A stretch of DNA of 64,000 nt, from the NCBI RefSeq assembly GCF_000018045.1, contig NC_009792.1:3658001-3722000 (forward strand), in the 5' to 3' direction. How positions within the stretch are numbered: position 1 is the stretch's first letter; the number at the start of each line of letters is the position of its first letter. Below are positions 53,912-64,000 of this stretch, in pieces. The position numbers were made by a program, and so were the translations under genes. The notes beneath the pieces are model-generated. The model was not told where the DNA came from. It was given only the letters and a program-made list of their open reading frames with translations, and ran no database searches. This stretch comes from Citrobacter koseri ATCC BAA-895 (GTDB lineage Bacteria; Pseudomonadota; Gammaproteobacteria; Enterobacterales; Enterobacteriaceae).

Positions 53912-55459
53912 TTATGCCGCGTTCAGGGCGTTATGGTTGATGGCCATCATCATCATGAGCCGCTCTTCGGTGGCGTCATCGCCGTGGATTTCACCGGTTA
54001 CCCGGCCTTCGCTTAAGGTGATGATCCGGTCGGAAACCGCCATCACTTCGGGCAGATCGGAAGAGATCACAATCACCGCCACGCCCTGTTTCGCCATATC
54101 AAACAGCACCTGGTGCACCTCGGATTTGGTGCCCACATCGATGCCGCGCGTCGGTTCATCAACAATCAGCACCCGTGGATTGAGCGCCATACAGCGCGCG
54201 AGGATCACTTTCTGCTGATTGCCGCCGGAGAGCTTGCGCACCTCCTGTTCGCTGTTGACCATCTTGATTTGCAGCGCCTGGCGGTAAGATTCGATCAGGT
54301 CATCTTCTTTGCGGGTGTTGACGAAAAAGCGCCAGCGCAGCAGCGAAGAGAGACTGGAGAGCGACAGGTTGTCGCGAATAGACAGTCCCAGCACCGCCCC
54401 CTCTTTTTTGCGATCTTCCGGCACCAGCGCCACACCCTGATCCAGCGCATACATCGGGTCACGGGGGTGATACGCCGCGCCGTCCAGCTCGAACGTCCCG
54501 GAAGTAAAGCCGTCAGCGCCAAAAAGGCAGCGCGCCACTTCAGTACGCCCGGCGCCGACCAGCCCCGCAATCCCCAGCACCTCCCCGGCGTGAACGTGAA
54601 AGCTGATGTCGTGCAGCGCAATGCCGTGCGGGTCCAGCGGCGGCTTTTCGCGACACAGCCCTTTCACCGCAAGGCGAATCGGTTTGTCTTCATGATGGGT
54701 TTCACTGGGGGGGCGACGATTAAAGGCCACGTCTCGTCCCACCATCAGGCGGATCAGCTGTTCCACGTTGGTTTCCGCGACCGCGCCGCTGCCGGTAAAG
54801 CGGCCATCCTGAAACACGGTAAAGCGATCGCAGAGCTGGAAAACTTCATGCAGACGATGGGTGACATAAATAATGCTCACGCCCCGGCCTTTAAGTTCCC
54901 GCACGACGCGGTGCAGGCTTTCCACTTCGCTGTCGCTCAGCGCGGCGGAAGGTTCATCCATAATGATGAGCTTCGCGTTCAGGGTCAGCGCGCGGGCGAT
55001 CTCCACCATTTGCTGCTGCGCCACGCTCAGGCGGGCGACCGGCGTGGTCGGCGCGACATTCAGTTGCAGATAGTCCAGCACCACCTGCGCCTCCTGGTTC
55101 ACGGCCTTCGCATCGACAATCACATTACGTTTACGCGGCTCGCGCCCGAGAAACATATTTTCCGCAACGGTCATGTTGGGCAGCAGATTAAATTCCTGAT
55201 AGATGGTAATGATGCCTTTGTTTTGCCGCTCAACCGGCGAGTCCTCCACCGGCAGCGTTTCGCCATTGAACCAGATGTCCCCACGGGTCTGCGGCTGCGC
55301 CCCTGCCAGCGCTTTCAGCAGCGTGGACTTCCCCGCGCCGTTCTCGCCAAGCAGCGCGTGAATCTCCCCCGTCCCGACGGTCAGTTGTACGTTGCTCAAC
55401 GCCCAGACGCCGGAAAAGCTCTTTGCCAGATCGGTAACTTTCAGTAAGGGTTGCAACAT
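53912..55459 (-). CDS. Inositol ABC importer ATPase
   Basis: 515 residues, two nucleotide-binding domains. First: GENGAGKST, RLSVAQQQMVEIARAL, LIIMDEPSAALS. Second: GLVGAGRTE (degenerate Walker A), LSGGNQQKVILARCM, VLIVDEPTRGIDV. Typical of carbohydrate uptake class 2 importers. The C-terminus has a run of Met (ERLMMMMAIN). Confidence 0.93.
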   Translation of the reverse strand: MLQPLLKVTDLAKSFSGVWALSNVQLTVGTGEIHALLGENGAGKSTLLKALAGAQPQTRGDIWFNGETLPVEDSPVERQNKGIITIYQEFNLLPNMTVAENMFLGREPRKRNVIVDAKAVNQEAQVVLDYLQLNVAPTTPVARLSVAQQQMVEIARALTLNAKLIIMDEPSAALSDSEVESLHRVVRELKGRGVSIIYVTHRLHEVFQLCDRFTVFQDGRFTGSGAVAETNVEQLIRLMVGRDVAFNRRPPSETHHEDKPIRLAVKGLCREKPPLDPHGIALHDISFHVHAGEVLGIAGLVGAGRTEVARCLFGADGFTSGTFELDGAAYHPRDPMYALDQGVALVPEDRKKEGAVLGLSIRDNLSLSSLSSLLRWRFFVNTRKEDDLIESYRQALQIKMVNSEQEVRKLSGGNQQKVILARCMALNPRVLIVDEPTRGIDVGTKSEVHQVLFDMAKQGVAVIVISSDLPEVMAVSDRIITLSEGRVTGEIHGDDATEERLMMMMAINHNALNAA

Positions 55460-55513
55460 CGGTCTGCTCCTCCTTTAATGCGAGCCGCCGCAGCGACGGC
55501 GGCTCCGGGCAAA

Positions 55514-56443
55514 TCAGTTACCGGCTTCGCCGATACGCTCGGCCTGTTGCAGGTTCTCTTTGGTGATTAACGTCGGCGGATAATCCGCACCGGTGATGGC
55601 TTTCTTCTCACGCACGTTCGCAACCAGCTGGCTCATCGCCGTCTGTACCGCGAAGCCCGGACGCTGATCCGCCGTCGCCGCCATCCAGCCGTCGCGTACC
55701 CGCGCCAGCGCTTCCGGCACCGCGTCAAATCCTGTCACCAGAATTTCACCCGGTTTCACCCCCTGCCCCTGCAACGCTTCAATCGCGCCCAGCGCCATAT
55801 CATCGTTGGCGGAGAGGATGACCTGCGGACGTTTTTTCAACGACGGCAGCACGCTTTCAACAATGCGCATTCCTTCCGAACGCATCCAGTTACCGGTCTG
55901 GTCAGCAACAATGCGGTACGTATCGCCCCCCGCCTTCAGGCTGTCGCGAATGCCTTTGGTGCGTTCAATATTGGAAGAAGAGCCCGGCTGGCCGGTCAGC
56001 AGCACAATGTCTGCGCCGTCAGGAAATTTGCTTTTGACAAAGTCGCCAATGGCCTGGCCGCCCTTGTAGTTGTTCGCGCCAAAATGCGGAACCTGCTTCT
56101 GGCTATCGACGGAGCGATCGAGCGTCACCACCGGCAGCTTAGCGTCCTGAATCTCATCCACCGCGCTGGAAACTGCGTTGACATCATTCGGGGAGACGAT
56201 AAATCCCTGGGCGCCGCGGGTGATGGCGTTTTCCAGATCGGCAACCTGCTTCGGCGAACTTCCCTGCCCGTCCAGAACCTGTAGGCTGACGCCCATCTCT
56301 TTCGCGGCTTTCACCGCCGTGCGCTGCATGTGAACTTCAAACGGCATTGCCAGGTTCGGCGTGCTGAAAACAATTTGTTCGTTCTCGGCCATTGCCGCCC
56401 CGGCTGTCATGGCGATGAAGGCGGCTAAAATCAGCTTTTTCAT
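55514..56443 (-). CDS. Inositol-binding periplasmic protein of the ABC importer
   Basis: 309 residues with Sec signal peptide (MKKLILAAFIAMTAGAAMA). RbsB-like fold: STPNLAMPFEVHMQRTAVKAA, GFIVSPNDVNAV, VVTLDRSVD, SANDDMALGAIEALQGQG, VTGFDAVPEA. Feeds the permease and ATPase encoded downstream. Related to the inositol-binding protein of Caulobacter by context. Confidence 0.92.
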   Translation of the reverse strand: MKKLILAAFIAMTAGAAMAENEQIVFSTPNLAMPFEVHMQRTAVKAAKEMGVSLQVLDGQGSSPKQVADLENAITRGAQGFIVSPNDVNAVSSAVDEIQDAKLPVVTLDRSVDSQKQVPHFGANNYKGGQAIGDFVKSKFPDGADIVLLTGQPGSSSNIERTKGIRDSLKAGGDTYRIVADQTGNWMRSEGMRIVESVLPSLKKRPQVILSANDDMALGAIEALQGQGVKPGEILVTGFDAVPEALARVRDGWMAATADQRPGFAVQTAMSQLVANVREKKAITGADYPPTLITKENLQQAERIGEAGN

Positions 56444-56482
56444 TGTTATGTCTCTCTGTGTAGGGTGTGTTGTTATGGAAAA

Positions 56483-57469
56483 TCAGAGGAGAACTTCACG
56501 CTGGCTGTGCAATGACTCCAGCGCTTTATCAGCCAGATACAGCGCACGCTCGCCGTCATCACCGCTGCACTCCGGCACAGCCTCGCCGCGTAAGATGGCG
56601 ACAAAGTGCTCCCACTCGGCGGCATAGGCAGCCTGATAACGTTGCAGGAAGAAATGCTCAGGCAGCGCGCTGGTGCAGCCGTTCTGTCCAAAGTGCTGCA
56701 CCTGGTTTTCGAGGATATTGCCCGCCGTAAGCAGACCTTCGGAACCGTGCAGTTCCAGACGCTGGTCATAGCCATAAGACGAGCGACGGCTGTTAACGAT
56801 GGTCGCCAGCGCGCCGGAGGCATACTTGAGCACGATAAACGCGGTGTCGATATCGCCTGCCGCGCCAATTGCCGGATCGACCAGATTGCTTCCCTGGGCG
56901 TAGACCGAAACAGGCTCTTCCCCCATGATGAAACGCGCCATATCGAAATCGTGGATGGTCATATCGCGGAACATCCCGCCGGAGACGCGCACATATTCCG
57001 CAGGCGGCGGAGAAGGATCGCGGGAGATAATCAGCAATGATTCCGGCTTGCCGATGCGCCCGCTCTGCGCTTCGGTTTTAACGCGGCGGAACTGTGGGTC
57101 GAAACGACGGTTAAAGCCGATAAACAGCGGCACGTCGAACTCTTTGACCACTTTCAGGCAGTCGCGCACGCGGGCAAGATCAAGATGTACGGGCTTTTCA
57201 CAGAAAATGGCTTTGCCGTGGCGGGCGGCCAGTTCAATCAAATCGGCGTGGGTATCCGTGGCGGAGGCAATCAGCACGGCATGAACATCAGGATCGGTCA
57301 TCGCCTCATCAAGACTTTGCTGACGGGCCTGATATTGCGTAGCCAGGCGGGAGGCAAAGGTCTCGTTCGGATCAACGACAGACCACAGGGTTGTCTCTTT
57401 GTGGGTTGCGATGTTAGCGGCATGTACCTGACCAATTCGGCCAGCTCCCAGTAAAGCAATGTTAAACAT
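56483..57469 (-). CDS. iolG: myo-Inositol 2-dehydrogenase IolG
   Basis: 328 residues. Oxidises myo-inositol to scyllo-inosose with NAD. GAGRIGQVHAANIA, FCEKPVHLD (Lys), FNRRFDPQF, and SGGMFRDMTIHDFDMARFIMGEEP (catalytic Asp-x3-His) are intact. First gene of the long minus-strand operon. A candidate IolR site lies 42 nt and a CRP-like site about 133 nt upstream. Confidence 0.95.
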   Translation of the reverse strand: MFNIALLGAGRIGQVHAANIATHKETTLWSVVDPNETFASRLATQYQARQQSLDEAMTDPDVHAVLIASATDTHADLIELAARHGKAIFCEKPVHLDLARVRDCLKVVKEFDVPLFIGFNRRFDPQFRRVKTEAQSGRIGKPESLLIISRDPSPPPAEYVRVSGGMFRDMTIHDFDMARFIMGEEPVSVYAQGSNLVDPAIGAAGDIDTAFIVLKYASGALATIVNSRRSSYGYDQRLELHGSEGLLTAGNILENQVQHFGQNGCTSALPEHFFLQRYQAAYAAEWEHFVAILRGEAVPECSGDDGERALYLADKALESLHSQREVLL

Positions 57470-57510
57470 AACGGCTCCCGGTGTTGGTGAATGCGGTGAA
57501 CTAACGACCC

Positions 57511-57533
57511 CTTAAATAAAACATTTATTTCAT
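57511..57533. promoter_or_regulatory. Candidate IolR operator upstream of iolG
   Basis: Core AAATAAA-ACA-TTTATTT is a perfect palindrome with a 3-nt centre, flanked by CTT and CAT. Nearly the same sequence occurs upstream of iolA (61275-61298), at a similar distance from its gene. A site shared by two iol promoters beside an RpiR-type regulator is most simply its operator. Confidence 0.7.
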
Positions 57534-57601
57534 TTTTATAAATAGTGAAAATTATGTTTTTGCGTGCAAGTTAACATTCTTGTGATGATTGAGGTAAATT
57601 T

Positions 57602-57617
57602 TGTTATCAATCTCACA
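57602..57617. promoter_or_regulatory. Candidate CRP site upstream of iolG
   Basis: TGTTA-N6-TCACA matches the CRP consensus TGTGA-N6-TCACA at nine of ten positions. Carbon-catabolite control of inositol genes would be expected. Confidence 0.45.
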
Positions 57618-57719
57618 ACACAACGATGGAGAAGATGCAGAAATTGGCCCCCTTTCATTCAGAAAGAGGGCGAGGAATGAAAAAACAGGAAAAATGAAAT
57701 GAAAATTTCGTTGTCGCAG

Positions 57720-57778
57720 GTTGCCGGATGGCGGCGCGAACGCCTTATCCGGCCTACGGGTTAGCGCCATCCGGCATT
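57720..57778. repeat. REP/BIME element after iolD
   Basis: GTTGCCGGATGGCGGCG with GCCTTATCCGGCCTACGG and GCGCCATCCGGCATTAC form two REP arms between iolD and the iolG promoter. Confidence 0.88.
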
Positions 57779-57784
57779 ACTCAC

Positions 57785-59710
57785 TCAATACTGACGCGCC
57801 TTTTTCACCTGATCGAACGTCTGCTCGGCGGCTTTTCGCACTGACGGTGAATCGGCCACCTGCGCATCGCCGGTGCGCCACCATGAGGCGTAATCGTGAG
57901 TCATCGTTTTTGGCAACACTTTAATATCCAGCAGCGTCGGCCCCGGATGCGCGCGCGCCGCCTCCAGCGCCGTCAGCAGGCTCTGCTCATCATGCACCCG
58001 CCACGCCCGGCAGCCGTAGCTTTGCGCATTTTGGGCGAAATCAACCGCCACCAGCGGGCCGTCCAGCTGGCCGGATTGTGGTTGACGGGCGCGATTCTCG
58101 GTGCCAAAACTGCCCATCCCATGCCCCATTTGCAGGTTATTGATGCAGCCAAACCCGCCGTTATCAAACAGCAGGATGGTGATTTTTATCCCCTCCTGCA
58201 CCGCCGTTTGCAGCTCAGAATGCAGCATCATGTACGAACCGTCGCCCACCATCGCATAGACCGGCTGCTGCGGCTTCGCGAGTTTCGCCCCAAGCGCGGC
58301 CGCAATTTCATACCCCATACAGGAATAGCCGTACTCCAGGTGGTAGCTGTCGGGCGTTTTCACCTGCCAGAGACGCTGCAAATCGCCCGGCAGCGATCCC
58401 GCCGCGCCGACCACAATGGCGTCATCCTCAATGTGCTGGTTGATAATCCCCAGAACGCGAGTCTGAGTCAGCCGCGTGTTCAGCGCTTCACTGTATTCCG
58501 CCAGTTGCGCATCAAGGTGCCCGGCAATTTCCGGCGCGTCATCCGGGCGCCACTGGCGAGACCACAGCCGGCGGCACTCCTCGTCCCAGGCCGATTTCGC
58601 CTGCGCCACCTCGTCTCCCCAGCCGCTGCGATAATCCTGAAGCCCTTCCGTCAGCGCCGTCAGACCGGCGCGGGCATCGGCCACCAGCGCCGTGGCGTCC
58701 AGTTTGAGGGCATCGAACTCGGCGACATTCAGCAGGAGAAATTCTACGTCCGGGTGTGCAAACAGCGCTTTCGAACCGGTAGTGAAATCGGTCAGACGCG
58801 TGCCGACGCCGATAACCAGATCGGCCTGTGGCGCAAGCTGGTTTGCCGCCAGCCCGCCGGTAACGCCAATACCGCCCAGATTCAGCGGATGGTCGCTGAC
58901 CAGCGCGCCTTTCCCGGCCTGGGTTTCCGCAAACGGCAGGTGCAGGTTTTCCACGAACTGACGAAACGCGTCGTGCGCGCCGGAATAACGCACCCCACCG
59001 CCGCAAACCACCAGCGGGCGGCGTTTACGGGCAATCAGCGCCCGCGCCTGCGCCAGCCGGTGTGGGTCCGGCGGTCGTCTTTCAATATGGTGAACGCGAC
59101 GGGCAAAGAAACTCTGCGGGTAATCCCAGGCTTCGCCCTGCACATCCTGCGGTAAACAGATCGTCACCGCGCCGGTATCAGCCGGATCGGTCAGGGTGCG
59201 CATGGCGTTAAGCATCGCGCTCATCAACTGTTCCGGGCGGTTGATACGATCCCAGTAGCGCGAAACCGGGCGAAAGCAGTCGTTGGTGCTGATACTGAGA
59301 TCGTGGTACTGCTCGATTTGCTGTAATACCGGGTCCGGCTGGCGGCTGGCGTAGATATCGCCCGGCAACAGCAGCAGAGGAATACGGTTCGCCGTCGCCG
59401 TGGCCGCCGCCGTCACCATATTAGCCGCGCCGGGCCCTACCGAAGAGGTGACGGCGTAAATGCGCTGGCGACGGTGCTGTTTCGCGAACCCTGTCGCCAT
59501 GTGCGCCATTCCCTGTTCATTACAGCCCTGATGCACCCGCAAGTGCCCGGCGTCCTGCTCCAGCGCCTGCCCGATGCCGAGTACGTTGCCGTGGCCGAAG
59601 ATGGTCGCCACGCCTTCAATGAACGGCATCTCCTGCCCGTCTACATCGACGTACTGTTGGTTGAGAAACTTGACCAGCGCCTGCGCCATGGTCATACGTA
59701 CGGTTGTCAT
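57785..59710 (-). CDS. iolD: 3D-trihydroxycyclohexane-1,2-dione hydrolase IolD
   Basis: 641 residues, thiamine-diphosphate enzyme that opens the inositol ring to 5-deoxyglucuronate. N-terminal pyrimidine-binding domain with the catalytic Glu region (HQGCNEQGMAHMA), central domain GGIGVTGGLAANQL, and C-terminal ThDP/Mg motif VGDGSYMMLHSELQTAVQEGIKITILLFDNGG. Eleven nt after iolA, probably co-transcribed. Confidence 0.97.
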   Translation of the reverse strand: MTTVRMTMAQALVKFLNQQYVDVDGQEMPFIEGVATIFGHGNVLGIGQALEQDAGHLRVHQGCNEQGMAHMATGFAKQHRRQRIYAVTSSVGPGAANMVTAAATATANRIPLLLLPGDIYASRQPDPVLQQIEQYHDLSISTNDCFRPVSRYWDRINRPEQLMSAMLNAMRTLTDPADTGAVTICLPQDVQGEAWDYPQSFFARRVHHIERRPPDPHRLAQARALIARKRRPLVVCGGGVRYSGAHDAFRQFVENLHLPFAETQAGKGALVSDHPLNLGGIGVTGGLAANQLAPQADLVIGVGTRLTDFTTGSKALFAHPDVEFLLLNVAEFDALKLDATALVADARAGLTALTEGLQDYRSGWGDEVAQAKSAWDEECRRLWSRQWRPDDAPEIAGHLDAQLAEYSEALNTRLTQTRVLGIINQHIEDDAIVVGAAGSLPGDLQRLWQVKTPDSYHLEYGYSCMGYEIAAALGAKLAKPQQPVYAMVGDGSYMMLHSELQTAVQEGIKITILLFDNGGFGCINNLQMGHGMGSFGTENRARQPQSGQLDGPLVAVDFAQNAQSYGCRAWRVHDEQSLLTALEAARAHPGPTLLDIKVLPKTMTHDYASWWRTGDAQVADSPSVRKAAEQTFDQVKKARQY

Positions 59711-59721
59711 AAGTCCCTCCG

Positions 59722-61227
<1,506 letters not shown>

Positions 61228-61274
61228 CCTGAACCTCTCGCTGTTAATACGTGACTGTTACCCGAACACTGTAT

Positions 61275-61298
61275 ATGAAACAAACGTTCTATTTTAAG
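61275..61298. promoter_or_regulatory. Candidate IolR operator between iolA and iolR
   Basis: ATGAAACAAACGTTCTATTT plus TAAG corresponds to the site before iolG read on the other strand, with four pyrimidine or purine changes and one extra base. It lies 48 nt before the iolA start, so IolR could control both iolA and itself. Confidence 0.68.
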
Positions 61299-61440
61299 TT
61301 GAAATAAAATAAATATTGATTATTGTGATCAGGAATGGATTTTTATGTTAACAGGCTACATCGCCGGGCCGGATGTATCGCTAACATTTAAAATGTACGG
61401 TTTTGCGTTTAGAATCAGAAAACTAAGTATGGGGGATAAC

Positions 61441-62274
61441 ATGACGACAGCATCCAGTCTGAGCGAGCTACAGCAGCAAATTCGCGACCGTTACGATAGT
61501 CTCAGTAAACGATTGCAGCAGGTGTCCCGCTATGTGCTGGATAACACTAACAGCGTAGCGTTCGATACCGTCGCCGTCATCGCCGAGCGGGCGGACGTGC
61601 CGCCATCGACGCTTATCCGTTTCGCCAACGCGTTTGACTTCACCGGTTTCAACGAAATGAAACAACTGTTTCGTATGAACCTGGTGGAAGAAACGGCCAG
61701 CTACAGCGATCGCGCGCGGCTGTTCAGAGAGATGGAGAGCGAATCCGTACCGGAAACGCCGTTAGACATCCTGCAAGAATTTGCCCGTTCGAATGCTCAG
61801 GCGCTGCAACAGCTGGCGTCGCGTACCGATCCCGACATGCTGCAACGCGCCGTTCAATTACTGGCGGAGGCCGATACGATTTATATCGCTGGCCTGCGGC
61901 GCTCTTTTAGCGTGGCCGCCTATCTGACTTACGCGCTCAGCCACCTTGAATGCCGCCCAATACTGCTTGATGGCATGGGGGGGATGCTGCGAGAGCAAAT
62001 CAGCCGAATCAAGAGTCGCGATATCGTTATCTCCATCAGCTTTTCCCCTTACGCAGAAGAGACGGTCATGGTCAGCGAAACCGCAGCCAGCGTCGGCGCA
62101 AAGCAAATTGTCATTACCGACAGTCAGATAAGCCCACTGGCGACCTTCAGCGATCTCTGCTTTGTAGTCAAAGAAGCGCAGGTAGACGCTTTTCGCTCAC
62201 AGTCCGCAACGCTTTGTCTGGTGCAGTCATTGGTTGTCGCTCTGGCTTACAGGCAGGGAAACAGTCATAAATAA
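61441..62274 (+). CDS. iolR: RpiR-family inositol regulator IolR
   Basis: 277 residues from the ATG at 61441, with GGGGGA five nt upstream; in-frame ATGs at 61429 and 61345 are possible. N-terminal helix-turn-helix (TVAVIAERADVPPSTLIRFANAFDFTGFNEMKQLF) and C-terminal SIS sugar-phosphate isomerase domain (ADTIYIAGLRRSFSVAAYLTYALSHL... DIVISISFSPYAEETVMV). In Salmonella IolR represses iol genes until an inositol intermediate relieves it. Position and divergent orientation support the same job. Confidence 0.92.
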   Translation: MTTASSLSELQQQIRDRYDSLSKRLQQVSRYVLDNTNSVAFDTVAVIAERADVPPSTLIRFANAFDFTGFNEMKQLFRMNLVEETASYSDRARLFREMESESVPETPLDILQEFARSNAQALQQLASRTDPDMLQRAVQLLAEADTIYIAGLRRSFSVAAYLTYALSHLECRPILLDGMGGMLREQISRIKSRDIVISISFSPYAEETVMVSETAASVGAKQIVITDSQISPLATFSDLCFVVKEAQVDAFRSQSATLCLVQSLVVALAYRQGNSHK

Positions 62275-62340
62275 TCGTTAAGGCGTGGACGAAGATAATA
62301 TTGCTTAAAATAGCGTTATTTTTTGATCATGCGTTAATTC

Positions 62341-62364
62341 AAAATGCCCCTTTACAGGGGCACA
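62341..62364 (-). terminator. Terminator of the RloAB-like operon
   Basis: TGCCCCT-TTAC-AGGGGCA; on the minus strand the stem is followed by TTTT, about 37 nt beyond the RloB-like stop codon. Confidence 0.7.
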
Positions 62365-62400
62365 AACGCAATGCTTTTCGTGTGCAGTGTTACTCTTTAT

Positions 62401-63102
62401 TTATCTTTTCGCTGGCGCGAAAACTTTTTCATGTAAATCCAGATATAACTCATCAATCTGCGTAAACGGATTGATACAATCGTTCTTCTCAAGCCATGCT
62501 CTGAGCCTGGCGCTTTCCTCACACGCCTTAAGACCATTTTTCTTTATTAGGCTATAGAGTCCATTATACTTTTCGCTATAATCTTTCAAATGCGTATTTT
62601 TAAGGTATTCCTTGCAGTTCTGTGCCGCGCTTTTATTTGCTTTAACAAATGGCCGTCTTAACACTTCATAATGGAGTAAAAACCAGACCTCGATGCAGGG
62701 ATCAGAACGCAGGATCTTCGCCTGAGGATACCGGTCGCCACCAAGGGACTTTTTACGCCGTGAAAAAGTATGTTCTTTTAACATACTGGATGCCAGGTCA
62801 ATATCTTTCCCAAACTCATCCGTATCAATTAGGCAATAAATCAGCTCAAATTCAAGATCCTGCTCATAAAGATCAATGGCGGTGCGTACAACGCTACTTG
62901 GGTTTGAATGGCGCCCAGGTTCAATATAAACGTCTGTATTCGCTATTTTAAGGTCTTTAACCATATCCTTAAAATAGGTTGGTTCGGTCTCCGTACCTTC
63001 GCAAACGATCAGGGTTTTCTTACGCTCAGATTTAACTTTACCGCTGCCTCGTTTTTTCAATGCAGAAGGAGAAATTAACTCTTTCATTTTCCTGGCCATC
63101 AT
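62401..63102 (-). CDS. RloB-like protein (TOPRIM-type fold)
   Basis: 233 residues from the first of two adjacent ATGs. Basic N-terminus, then KKTLIVCEGTETEPTYFKDMV, with a Glu placed like the TOPRIM acidic residue, ELIYCLIDTDEFG (DxD) and SDPCIEVWFLLHYE, as in RloB. Starts immediately after the ATPase stop. RloA/RloB pairs occur at restriction and defence loci; RloB is predicted to be a nuclease-like partner. Function not proven. Confidence 0.82.
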   Translation of the reverse strand: MMARKMKELISPSALKKRGSGKVKSERKKTLIVCEGTETEPTYFKDMVKDLKIANTDVYIEPGRHSNPSSVVRTAIDLYEQDLEFELIYCLIDTDEFGKDIDLASSMLKEHTFSRRKKSLGGDRYPQAKILRSDPCIEVWFLLHYEVLRRPFVKANKSAAQNCKEYLKNTHLKDYSEKYNGLYSLIKKNGLKACEESARLRAWLEKNDCINPFTQIDELYLDLHEKVFAPAKR

Positions 63103-64000
63103 TCACCCCAAAAAAGGAACGCCACCAAATTTACCCAAATCCCAGCCTTTTATAATAGAGTCCTCAAACCTGGGGGCAAAATCGCTCAGTGGATAAAGCA
63201 CGGTTTCAAGCTCGCTATTTTTCTCCAGGAACCATATTTGATCCCGTCTGACGAGTTTTTCCGTATCTAATAGAACGTTTGAATGCGTTGTGAGAATCAG
63301 CTGCAAAAGACGTTCAGAGTGTTTGACCATTAACTCAAAAATCGCTCTGACGATATAAGGGTGGAGCGATGATTCAAACTCATCAAGAACCAGTACGCTT
63401 TTTTCACCGGCCTCACAGCACAGTAAAAGAATGCCTGATAGATCGAATAACTTCTTCGTTCCCGAAGATAATCTTTCATAAGGGATGTTTTTCTTGATAC
63501 CGCTGGACGTCGTATGTTCTAAGACAATTTGAAAACCGACATCGCTCAATATCATTTTTTTCATTTCTTCTGGCATCTCATCAGGTAACGTCACATTCTT
63601 TTTCGTTACCGAAATATCAGAAATAGAAAGATCAAACTTGTTTAAAAACTCAAGTATTTTATTTTTTTTCTGTTCATCGCCATCAGCCAGATCGTCTAAA
63701 AAAGAGTATCTGGATGCCATTCGGAAAACATCATCATTGCGATTACTGGATACAATTAAATCGCCTCTGAACCAGTTAATAAACTCATCCAGTTGTGAGA
63801 CATCATAAGCATGCAGAATGGATACGAATGGCGAGCGTTTGCTGTTATTGGCTTTTTCTATCGCCACTTCATACGTTTTTTTATCTATCTGCAACGATGG
63901 GCAGTAGTATTCGAATTCATTGGTTTCAGCATTATATACTCTGGAGATAATCGTCTTTGGTCTTACCCCTTTTTTTGAGTAAACCCATAAACCTTCAGCT
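63103..64000 (-). CDS. RloA-like AAA/ABC-type ATPase, 5'-truncated by window edge
   Basis: The frame stays open to the window end (visible C-terminal part about 298 residues); a TTG at 63894 is only an internal codon. Seen: signature YERLSSGTKKLFDLSGILLL, Walker B SVLVLDEFESSLHP and H-loop LILTTHSNVLLDTEKL. The Walker A region is outside. Paired with an RloB-like gene without a gap, it is probably the ATP-driven sensor of a defence module. Confidence 0.85.
   Translation of the reverse strand, partial: AEGLWVYSKKGVRPKTIISRVYNAETNEFEYYCPSLQIDKKTYEVAIEKANNSKRSPFVSILHAYDVSQLDEFINWFRGDLIVSSNRNDDVFRMASRYSFLDDLADGDEQKKNKILEFLNKFDLSISDISVTKKNVTLPDEMPEEMKKMILSDVGFQIVLEHTTSSGIKKNIPYERLSSGTKKLFDLSGILLLCCEAGEKSVLVLDEFESSLHPYIVRAIFELMVKHSERLLQLILTTHSNVLLDTEKLVRRDQIWFLEKNSELETVLYPLSDFAPRFEDSIIKGWDLGKFGGVPFLG

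Larger units (their letters stand above)
57470..57784. other. Promoter region of the iolG operon and iolD 3' end
   Basis: 315 nt. From left to right it holds the candidate IolR site (57511-57533), the CRP-like site (57602-57617), a GAAAT-gaaa-ATTTC inverted repeat (57696-57709) and a REP element (57720-57778). No gene seen. Confidence 0.75.

Overview
The window is a chromosomal segment of an enteric gammaproteobacterium (Enterobacteriaceae). The first 15 kb keeps the Escherichia/Salmonella/Citrobacter gene order around dgcN-yfiB-rplS-trmD-rimM-rpsP-ffh-ypjD-yfjD-grpE-nadK-recN-bamE-ratBA-smpB-ssrA, with proteins nearly identical to those of E. coli, a tmRNA tag ANDENYALAA, REP elements and a sigma-32 grpE promoter. 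The methionine-salvage and inositol clusters further right are not in E. coli K-12. Together they suggest a Citrobacter-, Salmonella- or Klebsiella-like organism; the species cannot be fixed by eye.

Layout. (1) 1-15345: core housekeeping genes, interrupted between yfiB and rplS by a PepSY membrane protein and a DUF2946 protein. (2) About 15346-34100: an AT-rich genomic island beside the 3' end of ssrA. It starts with a P4/CP4-57-type integrase and carries a Gabija-like defence pair (gajA/gajB), a putative graspetide (ATP-grasp RiPP) locus with a 68-residue precursor candidate, an Asn-rich-headed membrane protein, a mobilisation module (MobC-like protein and MOBP-type relaxase), small membrane and lipoprotein cargo, a nested block of three tyrosine recombinases plus a small coiled-coil protein, an AlpA-like regulator and a DUF6387 protein. 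(3) 34100-36130: a LexA-controlled DinI-like gene with a 50-codon partner (prophage residue) and yagU. (4) 36600-46100: methionine salvage (mtnB-mtnC-mtnD, mtnA, mtnK), an LVIVD-repeat protein and a ribose-type ABC importer. MetJ-box-like repeats lie in front of mtnB and between mtnA and mtnK, and a weaker one precedes the importer, so I infer the importer takes up methylthioribose or a related nucleoside/sugar. (5) 46480-48022: a PAS-type chemoreceptor. (6) 48080-62274: a myo-inositol catabolic cluster (iolB, iolE, iolC-DUF2090 fusion, a second Gfo/Idh/MocA dehydrogenase, an ABC importer, iolG, iolD, iolA) with a divergent RpiR-family regulator iolR. The same quasi-palindrome precedes iolA and iolG. 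(7) 62401-64000: an RloB-like protein and the C-terminal part of an AAA/ABC-type ATPase, a probable second defence pair cut by the window edge.

How the parts work together: the mtn enzymes return the methylthio group of spent S-adenosylmethionine to methionine under MetJ. The iol enzymes take imported inositol to acetyl-CoA and dihydroxyacetone phosphate under IolR. The ssrA island is a mobilisable, recombinase-rich platform carrying anti-phage and possibly peptide-based conflict genes. The least described parts are the ATP-grasp/peptide/membrane-protein locus and the recombinase trio with its perfect 30-bp palindrome.
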